NCBI GenBank assembly: GCA_029260495.1
Contig: JAJDDD010000006.1
Coordinates: 248,001-312,000 of the forward strand
Direction of reading: 5' to 3'
DNA: 64,000 nt
DNA from: Phycisphaerales bacterium
GTDB taxonomy: Bacteria; Planctomycetota; Phycisphaerae; Phycisphaerales; UBA1924
Shown here: positions 16,626 through 24,839 of the stretch, piece by piece
How the letters are laid out: every line of letters begins with the position of its first letter
Position numbering within the stretch: the stretch's first letter is position 1
Program-made: the position numbers and the translations under genes
The notes under the pieces: generated by a model
The model's input: the letters and a program-made list of their open reading frames with translations, nothing else
Told to the model about the DNA's origin: nothing
The model's database searches: none

Positions 16626-18401
16626 CTAGTAAGAAGGCGGATGGAGTATCCAATCGCCGGGTCTATCGCGCTTGCTCAGATTCTGAGCTGCATCAGGCGA
16701 CGGGACGCCGTCATCATCGAGCGCGGGTTCACCGCCCTCATCTTTTTGGTTGGCGCCGACCGAGTACAGCAGTGGGGCTCCATCCACCAACAGGTATCGC
16801 AATAGCTGCCCGTCAAAGCGGTCCACGGGAAGTTCGGGCAGCAAGTGCGGCGTCAACTCCTCCAGCGATTCGGGATACGACCCCTCGCGTCTCTTATAGA
16901 GTTCCAGCGCGATCACAGTGCGCACAGTGTCGCGCTCAAGATGAAGAATTTCAATGTACCTAGCAGTGTGTTCGATGCCAATAGGCATGTACACCGCGAT
17001 GAGTTCTTGCTTACTCATCGCGACTGGGTCATTGTAGAGTCGCTCCACACGTTCGTAGTCATCGAACTTCACCAACTCCTGCAGAGGCAAACTGGACACA
17101 CGCTCCATTTCGGCAACGATTAAATCGAACTCATTGACAATGTCCGCGCGAGAGTAAACCCAATGCGCTAGTGCCGGCCCGAAGAACGGACCGAACTCGC
17201 ACCCAAACCAATTGCCAACAAGGCCAAAATTAAGCAACACACACGCTCCATAAGGCGTCAGCTTTCCGTCGCCGGCCCCATCATCCGTGTATGCGCGCTG
17301 AATGATGTCATAAAACGTTTGCCGTTCGTGTTGCGATATCGTCTGATGATTCATACTTGTCTTTCCAAGCATGTGTGACATCCGTAGCATTTGTTCGTCA
17401 GTGAAAAGGGCTGGATGCACATACAGCGCATTGTGAAGCGTTATCAGCATGATGCTATGGATTGAAACATCAACGAGTTCACCGATGATCGTCTCTTGGA
17501 TTTTGTTATGCGTTGACATTCCTGCGAGAGCTGTGAGGTTCTTCTCTACACGTTCAGAATCTTGTTCGAAGGCTGCAAGCCTGGCGTCGGCCGCAAGTAG
17601 TAATGCTCCGTTCCGCAGTGAGCTATAGTGCGGCATCGTTGTTTCAATCAGCAGCGAATGAGCAGTCTGTTGCGTGGCGATTGGTTCAATCTGCATCGCT
17701 TGAGCGATATCGGGCTCGATTGCGGTAGCCCACGGGCGACCAAAGAATGGTCTTTGGCTCGCTTGTCGAAAAAGCTCGATCGCTTGAGCTTTATCGTGAA
17801 TGATCGCGGTCTGTTCCTGCCACATCTCGTCATCTGGTGACTCAGCCCACACGCTACTCATGCGAGCTGGCAGTGGATGAAGGCTAAGAATAGCTTCGTG
17901 GTAGATCGGCCACGCGCGGTCCTCTTCCGGAATCGCTTCGATTTGTGCATTAATCTCAGCTACATAATCTCGCGTGATGGTCGGCCTGCGCATGTTGAAG
18001 CGGATCAACTCAAAAACGTATACCACAACCAGCAGCAGGAGAACAACGCCAGCAATCTTCACCGTACGCGACATGAATCTCCACAGCACGTGGCGCTGGT
18101 GTTTTCTTTCCCGCCGAATGCGCCTCGCTGCTGATTGGGCGTTGCCAAATGAGTTCGCAAGCTCTTCCGCCGTGGCGCCCTTTTCAAGCCCGTCATGAAA
18201 ACTGGCGCATAGTTCGTGCGCCACACTCGTCTTTTCCAATCGCCGCAGACGAGTGCGAAGAACAACTTTGGTTGTGAGCTTCTGAAGAGAAAGTGGAAGC
18301 TGGGCGCCGTCAATTACGCCGCGCCAATCTTCGCGCCCAGTAAGCCGGCCGCGGAGGATGTCGCGCAACGGCGTATTCGCAATCTTCCGGTAAATGCTCA
18401 C
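16626..18401 (-). CDS. Membrane protein with HAAS-like front end, 'AWPxY' family (copy 4)
   Basis: 591 aa, a full-length relative of 14310-16079 over its whole length. Cytoplasmic N-terminus with TSVAHELCASFHDGLEKGAT and ELANSFGNAQSAARRI; one membrane helix around residues 115-135 (VKIAGVVLLLLVVVYVFELI). The outer region starts with EEDRAWPIYHEAILSLHPLP and ends with ALELYKRREGSYPESL, LPVDRFDGQLLRY and LLYSVGANQKDEGG. Unlike the other copy it has no padR of its own: 124 bp of its downstream side holds the shared padR upstream region, and upstream it follows a TPR/PDZ gene after 105 bp. Its codon use is less biased than in nearby genes. Function unknown. Confidence 0.72.
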   Translation of the reverse strand: MSIYRKIANTPLRDILRGRLTGREDWRGVIDGAQLPLSLQKLTTKVVLRTRLRRLEKTSVAHELCASFHDGLEKGATAEELANSFGNAQSAARRIRRERKHQRHVLWRFMSRTVKIAGVVLLLLVVVYVFELIRFNMRRPTITRDYVAEINAQIEAIPEEDRAWPIYHEAILSLHPLPARMSSVWAESPDDEMWQEQTAIIHDKAQAIELFRQASQRPFFGRPWATAIEPDIAQAMQIEPIATQQTAHSLLIETTMPHYSSLRNGALLLAADARLAAFEQDSERVEKNLTALAGMSTHNKIQETIIGELVDVSIHSIMLITLHNALYVHPALFTDEQMLRMSHMLGKTSMNHQTISQHERQTFYDIIQRAYTDDGAGDGKLTPYGACVLLNFGLVGNWFGCEFGPFFGPALAHWVYSRADIVNEFDLIVAEMERVSSLPLQELVKFDDYERVERLYNDPVAMSKQELIAVYMPIGIEHTARYIEILHLERDTVRTVIALELYKRREGSYPESLEELTPHLLPELPVDRFDGQLLRYLLVDGAPLLYSVGANQKDEGGEPALDDDGVPSPDAAQNLSKRDRPGDWILHPPSY

Positions 18402-18506
18402 AGTGATTCTTTCGTGGACTTGGTTCTTATCTTGTCGCCATGATTATCAGGACGACGAAGAGTGCGCATGTTAACATAAAATGAGCGAATGCAACACTTC
18501 GTGTGT

Positions 18507-19967
18507 CTACTCTTCCCGCGCTTCGATCAGTTCGACCTTCAAAACCAGACGGCGGGTTCCGCGGCGGATGGTCACCTCAACCCGCTCGCCGGGCTCGTAT
18601 TCACTGAGGAACCGCACCAGATCCTCCATCGTGCGCGTCGAGCGGCCGTTGAGAGCAGTGATGACATCCCGACGGCGCATGCCCGCTTTGCTCGCGCCGG
18701 TTCGGGGAAGCACAAGCTGCACGGTGGGGCCGTCGCCGCGCCCGGGGGAAACTTCCACACCCAGACTCGCCATCCCCGGTTTGATTTCCTCAGCGACTTC
18801 GGGCAGGTCATTCACCCAGGCGAGGAATCGTTGTTCGATTGACTCAAGCTCTTCGTTGAAAACGGTTTCGATTGCGTTAACGCCGGTAGGATCTGTCTCG
18901 AAGCCGCGCACATAGGCGGCATACCACTCTGTCAGTTGTTTCGATTCATGCAGAAATATCATCACCGCCCGCGCTTCTGCATAGTGCGCATTGGGCCGAT
19001 GCGTGACGAAGCGCTTGCGCTCCATAGTCATGAGATCGCGCCAGTGTGTCAGACGGTTGCCGCGGGCCAGCCGTTTGACAATGTTCGTGCGCCAGGACGG
19101 CGCGAACGCGACCAAACGCCCGCTCTCATCAACATCTACATCCTCAACCAGCGTCCCCAGCCCTTCCATGATCCACTCGGGGTGCCGCTGATCTCGGCGC
19201 GTCATGTCGCGCCAGTGCAGGACATGCAGGAACTCATGGCGGAAGCTGGGGCCGATGTCCTGACTGATGAGCTTCCGCTGGTCGTGATCATAAAACCCAC
19301 CGACGTTAGAGGCCCGCACCATGCGCACGAAGTCTTCCGGGGAGGGGAGAATCACGGTCACCCAGGGGTCGGGTTGTTGCGAAGATCCATCATCGAGTGA
19401 TAAATCAGTGAAGAGGCGATCGAGCGCCCAGCGGGCGATTTGCCCTATTTCCGCTCGACCCTCTGTAAACGAGCGTGTGTCGAAGGCTGAAACGTAAAGC
19501 AGGCGCAGCTCAGGATCACGTTCATAGGTGTAGCGCTTGCCGAAGAGACTCTGCGCCGCCTTGAAGTTGGCGTCGGCGCGTGCGTCAAGAAGATCGCGCC
19601 AGCTTGCGATAATTGTGTCGAAGAGCTGCTCGCCTCGTAGCGCGGTGAGGTGCTCATCACGCAGCATATGATTGAAATCGATAAATCCAAATGAGATCGC
19701 CTGGATCAGCTCTTCAGTCGCAGCTTCTTTGTCACCAAGCTGAGCGAGAGCGCAGGCGAGGTTGTAGCGCACAGCGGGGTTCTTTGGCTTGGCGGAGCGC
19801 ACTTTGATGAGAGCGTTCCGCGCTGCGGAAAAATCGCGCGATTCAAACGCAGCGGTCGCCTGGTCTTGCAACTGTTGGATTGCGTTGTCGTGCTCCTGCC
19901 CGGTCGCCGCGCCGGTCGAGAGCAGCATGACAACTGCAACAATCAGAATCAGAGCTTGCTTTGTCAT
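18507..19967 (-). CDS. Exported TPR, HExxH peptidase-like and PDZ protein
   Basis: 486 aa. Signal peptide 1-23 (ending GAATGQ). Residues about 25-105 have TPR-like helices (AAFESRDFSAARNALIKV, then YNLACALAQLGDKEAATEEL). A gluzincin-like section carries HEFLH at residues 244-248 and EWIMEGLGTLVED further on, the two-His plus Glu arrangement. Residues about 400-480 form a PDZ domain (SLGVEVSPGRG, then RRRDVITALNGRST). The order TPR-peptidase-PDZ suggests a periplasmic protease or scaffold; activity is inferred. Its start codon overlaps the purN stop (19964-19967), making it the third gene of an operon. Confidence 0.78.
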   Translation of the reverse strand: MTKQALILIVAVVMLLSTGAATGQEHDNAIQQLQDQATAAFESRDFSAARNALIKVRSAKPKNPAVRYNLACALAQLGDKEAATEELIQAISFGFIDFNHMLRDEHLTALRGEQLFDTIIASWRDLLDARADANFKAAQSLFGKRYTYERDPELRLLYVSAFDTRSFTEGRAEIGQIARWALDRLFTDLSLDDGSSQQPDPWVTVILPSPEDFVRMVRASNVGGFYDHDQRKLISQDIGPSFRHEFLHVLHWRDMTRRDQRHPEWIMEGLGTLVEDVDVDESGRLVAFAPSWRTNIVKRLARGNRLTHWRDLMTMERKRFVTHRPNAHYAEARAVMIFLHESKQLTEWYAAYVRGFETDPTGVNAIETVFNEELESIEQRFLAWVNDLPEVAEEIKPGMASLGVEVSPGRGDGPTVQLVLPRTGASKAGMRRRDVITALNGRSTRTMEDLVRFLSEYEPGERVEVTIRRGTRRLVLKVELIEAREE

Positions 19968-20614
19968 CCTTTGATCATTCGCACGTTTGGCCCATCGACT
20001 GCAACTTGTCCTGAAAAAAGCATCGAAAGGGCGGCTGGATAAGCTTCTTTTTCAAGCTCAAAGACACGCTGGGCGAGGGTTTCGGCGGTGTCTCCCTCAA
20101 GCACCGGGCAGACCCGCTGGAGGACGATCGGACCGGTGTCGTATTCGTTGTCGCAGAGATGCACGGTGCAGCCGGAGACTTTCACGCCGGCGGCGAGCGC
20201 CGCTTCGTGGACGCGCATGCCGTGCATCCCCGGGCCGCCAAAGTTGGGAAGCAGGGAAGGATGAATGTTCACAACGCGGTTTTCATATCCGGGCGGGATC
20301 GGGAGGAGGCGGGCGTAGCCGGCAAGGATAATCCAATCTATTTCTTGTTCGGCGAGAAGCTGGACGAGTGTGTCGCGGGGGATGTCGCCGGGGAGAACGC
20401 GGGTATGTAAACCGAGCATGCGCGCGCGTTGGACGCCGGGGCACTGGCGCGATGCGATGACGAGTTTGATGGAAGCATCGAGTTCGTGCGCATCAATGCA
20501 GTGCTGGAGGTTCGCCAGTGTGCGCCCGCCGCCGGAGAGTAGAACGGCGAGGCGTTTGGGGCGCGCGCACGGAGTGTGATCTGTTGAGTTCTTGTGCGCA
20601 CGGTGCGCTGTCAT
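19964..20614 (-). CDS. purN: Phosphoribosylglycinamide formyltransferase
   Basis: 216 aa. Transfers a formyl group from 10-formyl-tetrahydrofolate to GAR in purine synthesis. The N-terminus has the phosphate-binding LAVLLSGGGRTLANL, and the middle has the family signature VVNIHPSLLPNFGGPGMHG with the catalytic Asn and His. The conserved Asp lies in NEYDTGPIVLQ. About 20 extra residues precede the core. It overlaps both neighbours by 4 nt (ATGA), between a thioesterase and a TPR/PDZ protein. purD lies 12 kb away on the other strand, so the purine genes are scattered. Confidence 0.95.
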   Translation of the reverse strand: MTAHRAHKNSTDHTPCARPKRLAVLLSGGGRTLANLQHCIDAHELDASIKLVIASRQCPGVQRARMLGLHTRVLPGDIPRDTLVQLLAEQEIDWIILAGYARLLPIPPGYENRVVNIHPSLLPNFGGPGMHGMRVHEAALAAGVKVSGCTVHLCDNEYDTGPIVLQRVCPVLEGDTAETLAQRVFELEKEAYPAALSMLFSGQVAVDGPNVRMIKG

Positions 20615-21093
20615 GGGCGCGCCTTTTGTGGGGCGTTTCCCGGGTTTGGATCTGGATCGGGGCAGATGCCGGCGCCGTCAACGCTTGGCGGCGAGGCGAA
20701 GGGGATCGGTTTGCAGTCGGGGCCGACAGCGACCATCGCGACTGAGGCGCTGGTGACAGCGACGGTGGCGCCGGTGAGATATCGCTGGACTTCAACATCG
20801 ACGAGAACGGTGACGCTGGTTGTGCCGAGGCGTTCGGTGCGTGTGTAGAAGTTAACGATGTCGCCGAGCTGGACGGGGGCGATGAAATCGACGCGATCCA
20901 TAGAAGCGGTGACCCAGCGATGGACGCCATGACGGCGGGCCTCGACGAAGCTGGCCTGATCGATGTAGCTGAGGATGACGCCGCCAAAGATGGTGCCGTA
21001 CTGATTGGTGTCGCGGGGCATGGTGACGATGCGGAGCGCGAGGCGGCGGTCATCATTTGGGGAGGTCTTTTTGGAGGGAGTCATATGATTCAT
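20611..21093 (-). CDS. Acyl-CoA thioesterase, hotdog fold (YciA-like)
   Basis: 160 aa. Single hotdog domain with the YciA/BACH signature: RIVTMPRDTNQYGTIFGG, then SYIDQASFVEARRHG, in which the Asn, Gly-Gly and Asp line the active site, then RVDFIAPVQLGDIVNFYT. It hydrolyses acyl-CoA in the cytoplasm; chain-length preference is not visible. The last 30 residues are Pro-rich and probably disordered. It starts an operon whose next gene, purN, overlaps it by 4 nt. Its start is 46 bp from the divergent nadB. Confidence 0.9.
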   Translation of the reverse strand: MNHMTPSKKTSPNDDRRLALRIVTMPRDTNQYGTIFGGVILSYIDQASFVEARRHGVHRWVTASMDRVDFIAPVQLGDIVNFYTRTERLGTTSVTVLVDVEVQRYLTGATVAVTSASVAMVAVGPDCKPIPFASPPSVDGAGICPDPDPNPGNAPQKARP

Positions 21094-21139
21094 AGTAGCT
21101 GGGGCGGCGGCGGGTCGGAGGGCGTAGACTCTCGGCGGT

Positions 21140-22819
21140 ATGGATGAAGTTTTTGATAGTCGGCGGTACCTGATTCCGTTTCGCGGATCGTTGTTGCCTC
21201 ATGTGTTTACGGACACATTGGTGATCGGCGCGGGTGTGGCGGGGTTTCGCGCTGCGCTGGCGGCGGCGGAGCATGGGGAAGTGATTCTGCTTTCCAAGGG
21301 GGATGTGACGGAATCGAACACGAGCTGGGCCCAGGGGGGCGTGGCGGGGGTGCTGTCGGGTGAGGACTCGGTGGATTCGCATGTCGCCGACACGATGACA
21401 GCGGGAGCGGGGCTCTGTGATGAGCCTGCGGTGCGCGCCGTGGTGAGCGCATCACGTGAACGGATTGAGGAGCTGCTTGGTTGGGGATTGCGCGCGGATG
21501 TTGATGAAGCGGGGCGTTTATTGCTCGCGCGCGAGGGCGGGCATAGTGTGCCGCGCATTGCGCATGCGGGGGGTGACGCGACGGGTTGGGAGTTTACGCG
21601 GTGCCTGAGTGCGCGCGTGCGAAGTGAGCCGTTGGTGCGTGTATTTGATCATTGCTTTGGGCTGGACTTAATCACGCCGACAGATGCAGCGGGCTCGCCT
21701 TGCATGGGGGCAATTACGCATCACCCGAAATACGGGTTGCAGATTATTTGGGCGCGGGCGACGGTATTAGCTTCGGGGGGCGCTGGGTTGCTTTGGCGCG
21801 AGACGACGAACTCGCCGGTGTGCACGGGTGACGGGTTGGCGATGGCGTATCGTGCGGGCGCGAGCCTGGCGGATATGGCGTTTATGCAGTTTCACCCGAC
21901 GACACTTTACATCGCAGGGAGCAGCCGATCGTTGATTTCCGAGGCGGTGCGTGGTGAGGGAGCGCTCCTTGTCGATCGGAGCGAGAATCGGTTCATGGTT
22001 GGTGAGCATGAGCTGGCGGAGCTGGCGCCGCGGGATGTTGTGAGCCGGGCGATTTTGAATCATCTGGCGCGCACGGGCGAGACGCATGTGTTTTTGGATG
22101 CGCGGGGTGTTTCCAATTTTGCGGAGCGTTTTCCGGGTGTGGCGAAGGCGCTGGCGAAGTTTGAGCTTGATGGCTCGCGCGATTTGATTCCGGTGCATCC
22201 GGCGGCGCATTACACGGTGGGGGGTGTGCGGGCGGATCTGGATGGGCGGACGAATGTTCCGGGGTTGTATGTGGCGGGGGAGGCGGCTTCGACGGGATTG
22301 CATGGGGCGAATCGGTTGGCGAGCAACTCTCTCCTAGAAGGTTTGGTGTGCGGTGCGCGAGCGGGCGCGGCGGCGCAGGAGATGCGAGGGCAAGAGAATG
22401 GGTGGGGAGTGGCGCCGCGGAGTGGTCCGGCGCAAGTGATTTCCGATATTCCGCTATCAGCTCGGGGTGAGCTTGATCTGGAGGATGTTCGTTCGAGCAT
22501 TCGGTCGGTGATGTGGCGAAACGTGGGCGTGCATCGGGCGGGGGCGAAGCTGGGGGATGTTGTCGAGATGTTTGATTTTTGGGGTCGGTATACGCTGGAC
22601 AAGATTTTCGATGCGCCGGGCGGGTGGGAGACGCAGAACATGCTGCTGACGGGGGCGCTGGCGGCGAGGTCGGCGCTCTGGCGTCGGGAGTCGCGCGGGT
22701 GTCACTGGCGGGCGGATTTTCCGGAGAAGTCAGCGGAGTTTGCAGCGCATGATTTGCTCACGCGCGGGGAAGGGGAGGTTCGTGCGGAGCCGGTTGCGCA
22801 GGAGGCGGCGCGGGCATGA
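21140..22819 (+). CDS. nadB: L-aspartate oxidase
   Basis: 559 aa. Oxidises L-aspartate to iminoaspartate with FAD, the first step of de novo NAD synthesis; nadA and nadC are not in the window. The FAD fold begins with DTLVIGAGVAGFRAALAAAE. SNTSWAQGGVAGVL is a NadB hallmark, HPTTLYIAG and AAHYTVGGVRADLDGRTNVP shape the active site, and GANRLASNSLLEGLV is present. The usual DATGREI-type segment reads GGDATGWEFTRC here, so Arg is replaced by Trp. The next gene overlaps by 4 nt. Confidence 0.94.
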   Translation: MDEVFDSRRYLIPFRGSLLPHVFTDTLVIGAGVAGFRAALAAAEHGEVILLSKGDVTESNTSWAQGGVAGVLSGEDSVDSHVADTMTAGAGLCDEPAVRAVVSASRERIEELLGWGLRADVDEAGRLLLAREGGHSVPRIAHAGGDATGWEFTRCLSARVRSEPLVRVFDHCFGLDLITPTDAAGSPCMGAITHHPKYGLQIIWARATVLASGGAGLLWRETTNSPVCTGDGLAMAYRAGASLADMAFMQFHPTTLYIAGSSRSLISEAVRGEGALLVDRSENRFMVGEHELAELAPRDVVSRAILNHLARTGETHVFLDARGVSNFAERFPGVAKALAKFELDGSRDLIPVHPAAHYTVGGVRADLDGRTNVPGLYVAGEAASTGLHGANRLASNSLLEGLVCGARAGAAAQEMRGQENGWGVAPRSGPAQVISDIPLSARGELDLEDVRSSIRSVMWRNVGVHRAGAKLGDVVEMFDFWGRYTLDKIFDAPGGWETQNMLLTGALAARSALWRRESRGCHWRADFPEKSAEFAAHDLLTRGEGEVRAEPVAQEAARA

Positions 22820-23400
22820 GATTTTTTCTTGCGCTCATTGTGGTTGCCGTTGCGCTCTGTGGATGCACACGGGAGGAGCGGATTGTCTCTGTGAGCGGGA
22901 TTTTGGCGCCGCAACAGCGGGCGAAGCTGGGACTTAAAGAGGAACGCCCAAGATCGGAGCGACTCAAGGGTCAGGACGATCTTGCGCTGGTGGATGAGGA
23001 GGGGAACCCACTGAATCCTCTGCGCGAGACGCGCGAGGATGGAACGGTGGTGTTGACATCGAGGTCGCCTCGGTATGTGGTTTTGCATTTGCGCGAGATG
23101 TTGATTTCGGGTGAGCTTGAACTTTTGCACGATCAGCTTTTGAGTGAGTACACGAAGGATGGCTTAAGGGCGCGGGGGCGGGAGTCGTGGGAGTGGGTGG
23201 AGGAGCTTTCGGCGGATCGTCGGGAGGTGTTGAAACTTCTGGCGCGCATGCCTCGGGGGGAGTTGACGCCAGGATTGGTGATGAAGCCGATGGGCGATGG
23301 TGTGTATCGGCTGAGGACGCAGCGCCGGAAGGATCTGAAGTATTCGAGTGTTGACTTCATTTGGGAAGGCGGGATGTGCAAGTTGGTGTATGTGAAGTGA
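22816..23400 (+). CDS. Putative lipoprotein of unknown function
   Basis: 194 aa. The N-terminus MRFFLALIVVAVALCGCTRE is a short lipoprotein signal with LCGC as lipobox, so Cys17 would be lipidated. The rest is charged and mainly alpha/beta, with no motif I know; VDFIWEGGMCKLVYVK at the end suggests a final beta hairpin. The start overlaps the nadB stop (ATGA), which ties expression to nadB but gives no functional link. Confidence 0.6.
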   Translation: MRFFLALIVVAVALCGCTREERIVSVSGILAPQQRAKLGLKEERPRSERLKGQDDLALVDEEGNPLNPLRETREDGTVVLTSRSPRYVVLHLREMLISGELELLHDQLLSEYTKDGLRARGRESWEWVEELSADRREVLKLLARMPRGELTPGLVMKPMGDGVYRLRTQRRKDLKYSSVDFIWEGGMCKLVYVK

Positions 23401-23426
23401 AGAGGTGAGAAGAAGAGGGAAGAGGA

Positions 23427-23849
23427 TTGGCGGATGATCGTTCGAGGGAGGCGCGGTCGGCGACGATGCGGCGGGTGCGGTCGCGGGATACGTCGTGCGA
23501 GATGAAGTTGCGTTCGTCGCTGCATCGGCGGGGATTGAGATACAGCTTGAAGCGAAAGTTGCCAGGTTCGCCTGATGTGGTGTTTGTGCGCGCGAAGGTG
23601 GCGGTATTTGTTGATGGTTGTTTTTGGCATGGGTGTCCGGAGCATTGCCGGCGGCCATCTTCCAATGAGGGGTACTGGGAGAAGAAAATTGCCGGGAATA
23701 TGGCGCGGGATGAGCGGGTGACGCGCGAGTTAGCGGAGCTGGGATGGCGCGTGGTGCGGATTTGGGAGCATGAGGTGGCGGCGAGCGCGGCGCGGTGCGC
23801 GGCGAGGGTTGAGCGTGTGGTGCGGGGGGCCGAGAAGAGGCGGAGGTGA
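23427..23849 (+). CDS. vsr: Very short patch repair (Vsr) endonuclease
   Basis: 140 aa from a TTG start at 23427, supported by AGAGGA immediately upstream. Vsr nicks beside T:G mismatches left by deamination of 5-methylcytosine. The family layout is intact: RSATMRRVRSRDTSCEMKLR, LHRRGLRYSLKRKLPGSPDV with the catalytic-region Asp, KVAVFVDGCFWHGCPEHC with the conserved FWHGC zinc/His segment, then WRVVRIWEHEV. No cytosine methyltransferase gene is in the window, although vsr is usually next to one. It sits alone between a lipoprotein gene and panB. Confidence 0.92.
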   Translation: MADDRSREARSATMRRVRSRDTSCEMKLRSSLHRRGLRYSLKRKLPGSPDVVFVRAKVAVFVDGCFWHGCPEHCRRPSSNEGYWEKKIAGNMARDERVTRELAELGWRVVRIWEHEVAASAARCAARVERVVRGAEKRRR

Positions 23850-23892
23850 TGGATATTTGTAGGGTCTCCGGCAGCGGGCCTAGAATGGGCCC

Positions 23893-24759
23893 ATGACTTC
23901 TCCACCCACGACACAGGCGATGGAACAGGCTGAGCGGAAGCCGATCACAGTGCGGACGCTTCGGAAGATGGCGCGTGACGGTGAAGTGTTTTCGAGTTTG
24001 ACGTGTTATGACGCGACGACGGCGCGGTGGCTTGAGCGCGCGGGTGTGCATGTGCTGTTGGTGGGTGACACTGCGGCGGAGGTTGTGCTGGGGTATGAGT
24101 CGACGATTCACATGCCGCTGGATGTCGCGGTGGCGCTGACTGCGGGTGTGAAGCGCGGGGCGCCGAACACGATGGTGATGGCGGACATGCCGTTTATGAG
24201 TTATCAGGCGGATGATGGTGATGCGGTGCGGAACGCGGGTCGCTTTTTGACAGAGGGGCTTGCGGATGTTGTGAAGATTGAGGCGGATGCGAGCCTGGCG
24301 CCGTTGGTTGGCAAGATGGCGCGGGCGGGGATTCCGGTGTGCGGGCATGTGGGAAGCAAGCCGCAGCAGGTTGGGCTGACGGGCGGGTATTCGTCGGCGG
24401 GGAAGACGGCGGCGGCGGCGGCGCGGATTGTTGAGGATGCGTGTGCGCTGGAGGAGGCGGGGTGCGTGCTTTTGTTGGTGGAGGCGATCCCGCCGGAGGT
24501 TGCGGAGTTGATTGTGAAGAAGACGAAGGCGCCGGTTATCGGGATTGGGGCTGGACCTGGTTGTCATGGTCAGATTCTGGTTCTTCAGGACTTGCTTGGG
24601 TTGACCGATTGGCAACCTGGGTTCGCGCCGCCGGTTGTTCACCTTGGAGAGGCGATTCGGGACGCTTGCCGGGACTGGGTGAAGCAGGTATCCAGACGTG
24701 AAGCGACGCCGCACCGGTATGTGATGGCGCCTGGAGAGGCTGAGAAGTTGGGCGAATAG
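23893..24759 (+). CDS. panB: 3-methyl-2-oxobutanoate hydroxymethyltransferase
   Basis: 288 aa. Makes ketopantoate from alpha-ketoisovalerate and methylene-tetrahydrofolate, the first step of pantothenate and CoA synthesis. Motifs: LTCYDATTARWLERAG at the start of the barrel, LLVGDTAAEVVLGYEST with the metal-binding Asp, VMADMPFMSYQ, VVKIEAD, GHVGSKPQQVGLTGGY, and GIGAGPGCHGQILVLQDLLG near the end. Length is usual. panC and panD are not seen here. Confidence 0.96.
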   Translation: MTSPPTTQAMEQAERKPITVRTLRKMARDGEVFSSLTCYDATTARWLERAGVHVLLVGDTAAEVVLGYESTIHMPLDVAVALTAGVKRGAPNTMVMADMPFMSYQADDGDAVRNAGRFLTEGLADVVKIEADASLAPLVGKMARAGIPVCGHVGSKPQQVGLTGGYSSAGKTAAAAARIVEDACALEEAGCVLLLVEAIPPEVAELIVKKTKAPVIGIGAGPGCHGQILVLQDLLGLTDWQPGFAPPVVHLGEAIRDACRDWVKQVSRREATPHRYVMAPGEAEKLGE

Positions 24760-24839
24760 GCGGGTGGGGGAGTTGGTTGACTTGGCGTAGTGAAAAATTT
24801 GCTCGCGCACCGCGACGCGGGAGATGAGGAGACTCAGCG

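Noticed and set aside
23164-24810. 548-codon minus-strand open frame opposite vsr and panB
   Set aside because: Arg/His/Pro-rich mirror of two well-supported genes.
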